Assembly (NCBI GenBank): GCA_005884745.1
Contig: VAZU01000035.1
Span: 18,146 to 23,829 of the forward strand
Origin: Alphaproteobacteria bacterium
GTDB taxonomy: Bacteria; Pseudomonadota; Alphaproteobacteria; Rhizobiales; Xanthobacteraceae
Length of the DNA stretch: 5,684 nt
Direction of reading: 5' to 3'
The number at the start of each line of letters is the position of its first letter. The stretch's first letter is position 1. The position numbers and the translations under genes are program-made. Under the pieces are notes generated by a model. It had not been told where the DNA came from, made no database searches, and saw nothing but the letters and a program-made list of their open reading frames with translations. Positions 5,027 through 5,684 of the stretch are shown piece by piece.

Positions 5027-5684
5027 TCAGCTGCCGGGCAGCGCGAACACCGTGAGCTGGCCGCCCAGTGCGGTGTAGTTGCGCAGGGCCGCATAGCCGC
5101 CCACTGCGCCGAGGCCGTCGGTCGGGTTGGTCAATCCGGCCGCAAGGCCGATGCCGGCCCAGCCGCCGACGCCCGACAGCACCGCCACGTACTGCTTGCC
5201 GCCGTGCTCATAGGTCATCACGTTGCCGATGATGCCGGACGGGGTCTTGAACTTGTAAAGCTCCTTGCCCGTCTTGGCGTCGACCGCCTTGAGATAGCCT
5301 TCGAGCGTTCCGTAGAACACCACGTTGCCGGCGGTGGCGAGCGCACCCGACCAGACCGAGAACTGCTCCTTGTCGGACCAGACGATCTTGCCGGTCTTGG
5401 CGTCCCAGGCGATGAAGTTACCCATGTGGGTATCGCCGGGAGGCGGATACATCGACAGCGTCGCCCCGACGTAGGGCTGGCCGGCGGTGTAGCTCACCTT
5501 GAACGGCTCGTAGTCCATGCAGACGTGGTTGGTCGGCACGTAGAACAGCTGCGTGTCGGGCGAATAGGCCGCCGGCTGTTCGTCTTTCGATCCCAGAGCC
5601 GCCGGGCACACGCCCTTGGTGTTCTTGTCCTCGCCGTTCTGATCGGTCGAGTACTGCGACACCACCAGCGGACGCCCGTAGGTC
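5027..5684 (-). CDS. xoxF: XoxF, lanthanide-type PQQ methanol dehydrogenase, C-terminal third (5' part outside window)
   Basis: Periplasmic quinoprotein that oxidises methanol and passes electrons to XoxG. 218 codons are visible before the TGA, of an expected total of about 600; the frame is open at the right edge. The sequence is very close to XoxF5-type enzymes: STDQNGEDKNTKGVCPAALG, YVPTNHVCMDYEPFKVSY, GQPYVGATLSMYPPPGDTHM, FSVWSGALATAGNVVFYGTL, TPSGIIGNVMTYEHGGKQYV, and VGGWAGIGLAAGL near the end. Tryptophan-docking propeller motifs are present (DAKTGKIVW, DAKTGKELYKF). The catalytic aspartate and the extra metal-binding aspartate (DYD) that marks lanthanide enzymes lie upstream of the visible part, so lanthanide use is inferred from clade similarity and the neighbours. 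This is the first of the xoxFGJ genes on this strand; the promoter is outside the window. Confidence 0.96.
   Translation of the reverse strand, partial: TYGRPLVVSQYSTDQNGEDKNTKGVCPAALGSKDEQPAAYSPDTQLFYVPTNHVCMDYEPFKVSYTAGQPYVGATLSMYPPPGDTHMGNFIAWDAKTGKIVWSDKEQFSVWSGALATAGNVVFYGTLEGYLKAVDAKTGKELYKFKTPSGIIGNVMTYEHGGKQYVAVLSGVGGWAGIGLAAGLTNPTDGLGAVGGYAALRNYTALGGQLTVFALPGS

Noticed and set aside
4339..5094. Upstream extension of the xoxJ frame through xoxG
   Set aside because: The extension overlaps xoxG in another frame and has shadow composition; the signal peptide fixes the xoxJ start at 4338 or 4317.

Overview
The window holds two convergent gene blocks that together form a lanthanide-type methanol-oxidation locus of an alphaproteobacterium, most likely of the order Hyphomicrobiales (Bradyrhizobium/Rhodoplanes/Hyphomicrobium-like). 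This rests on the high-GC coding style, the xoxF5-like dehydrogenase, the gene set and the short palindromic repeats. The assignment is from recall, not from a search.

Plus strand, 1-3317: a YVTN-type beta-propeller protein cut by the left edge; an ABC ATPase (938-1738) and an ABC-2 permease (1735-2517) of the family tied to PQQ-dependent alcohol dehydrogenases (PedB/PedC-like); then a periplasmic helical protein I do not recognise (2514-3317). Each junction is an ATGA stop/start overlap, so this reads as one translationally coupled operon. Two features are odd. The permease appears to lack one transmembrane helix around 2290-2295. A pair of inverted GC-rich palindromic repeats (2556-2682) lies inside the reading frame of the last gene, between a strong RBS/ATG and its signal peptide.

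Minus strand, 5684-3442: the C-terminal third of xoxF (PQQ methanol dehydrogenase, cut by the right edge), then xoxG (its c-type cytochrome) and xoxJ (periplasmic solute-binding-like partner). A strong hairpin lies between xoxF and xoxG. After xoxJ, an ATGA-coupled start opens a signal-peptide-like reading frame that runs into a repeat element and stops after 22 codons. It looks like the stump of a lost fourth gene.

Working together: XoxF oxidises methanol in the periplasm with PQQ and, in this clade, a lanthanide. XoxG takes the electrons and XoxJ is thought to help activate XoxF. Homologues of the ABC pair are reported to be needed for lanthanide-dependent growth in other bacteria, so the plus-strand operon probably handles the metal or another need of the dehydrogenase. 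All genes lie close together, so no gene-free stretch exceeds about 125 bases. I see no RNA gene, CRISPR array, transposase or phage feature.
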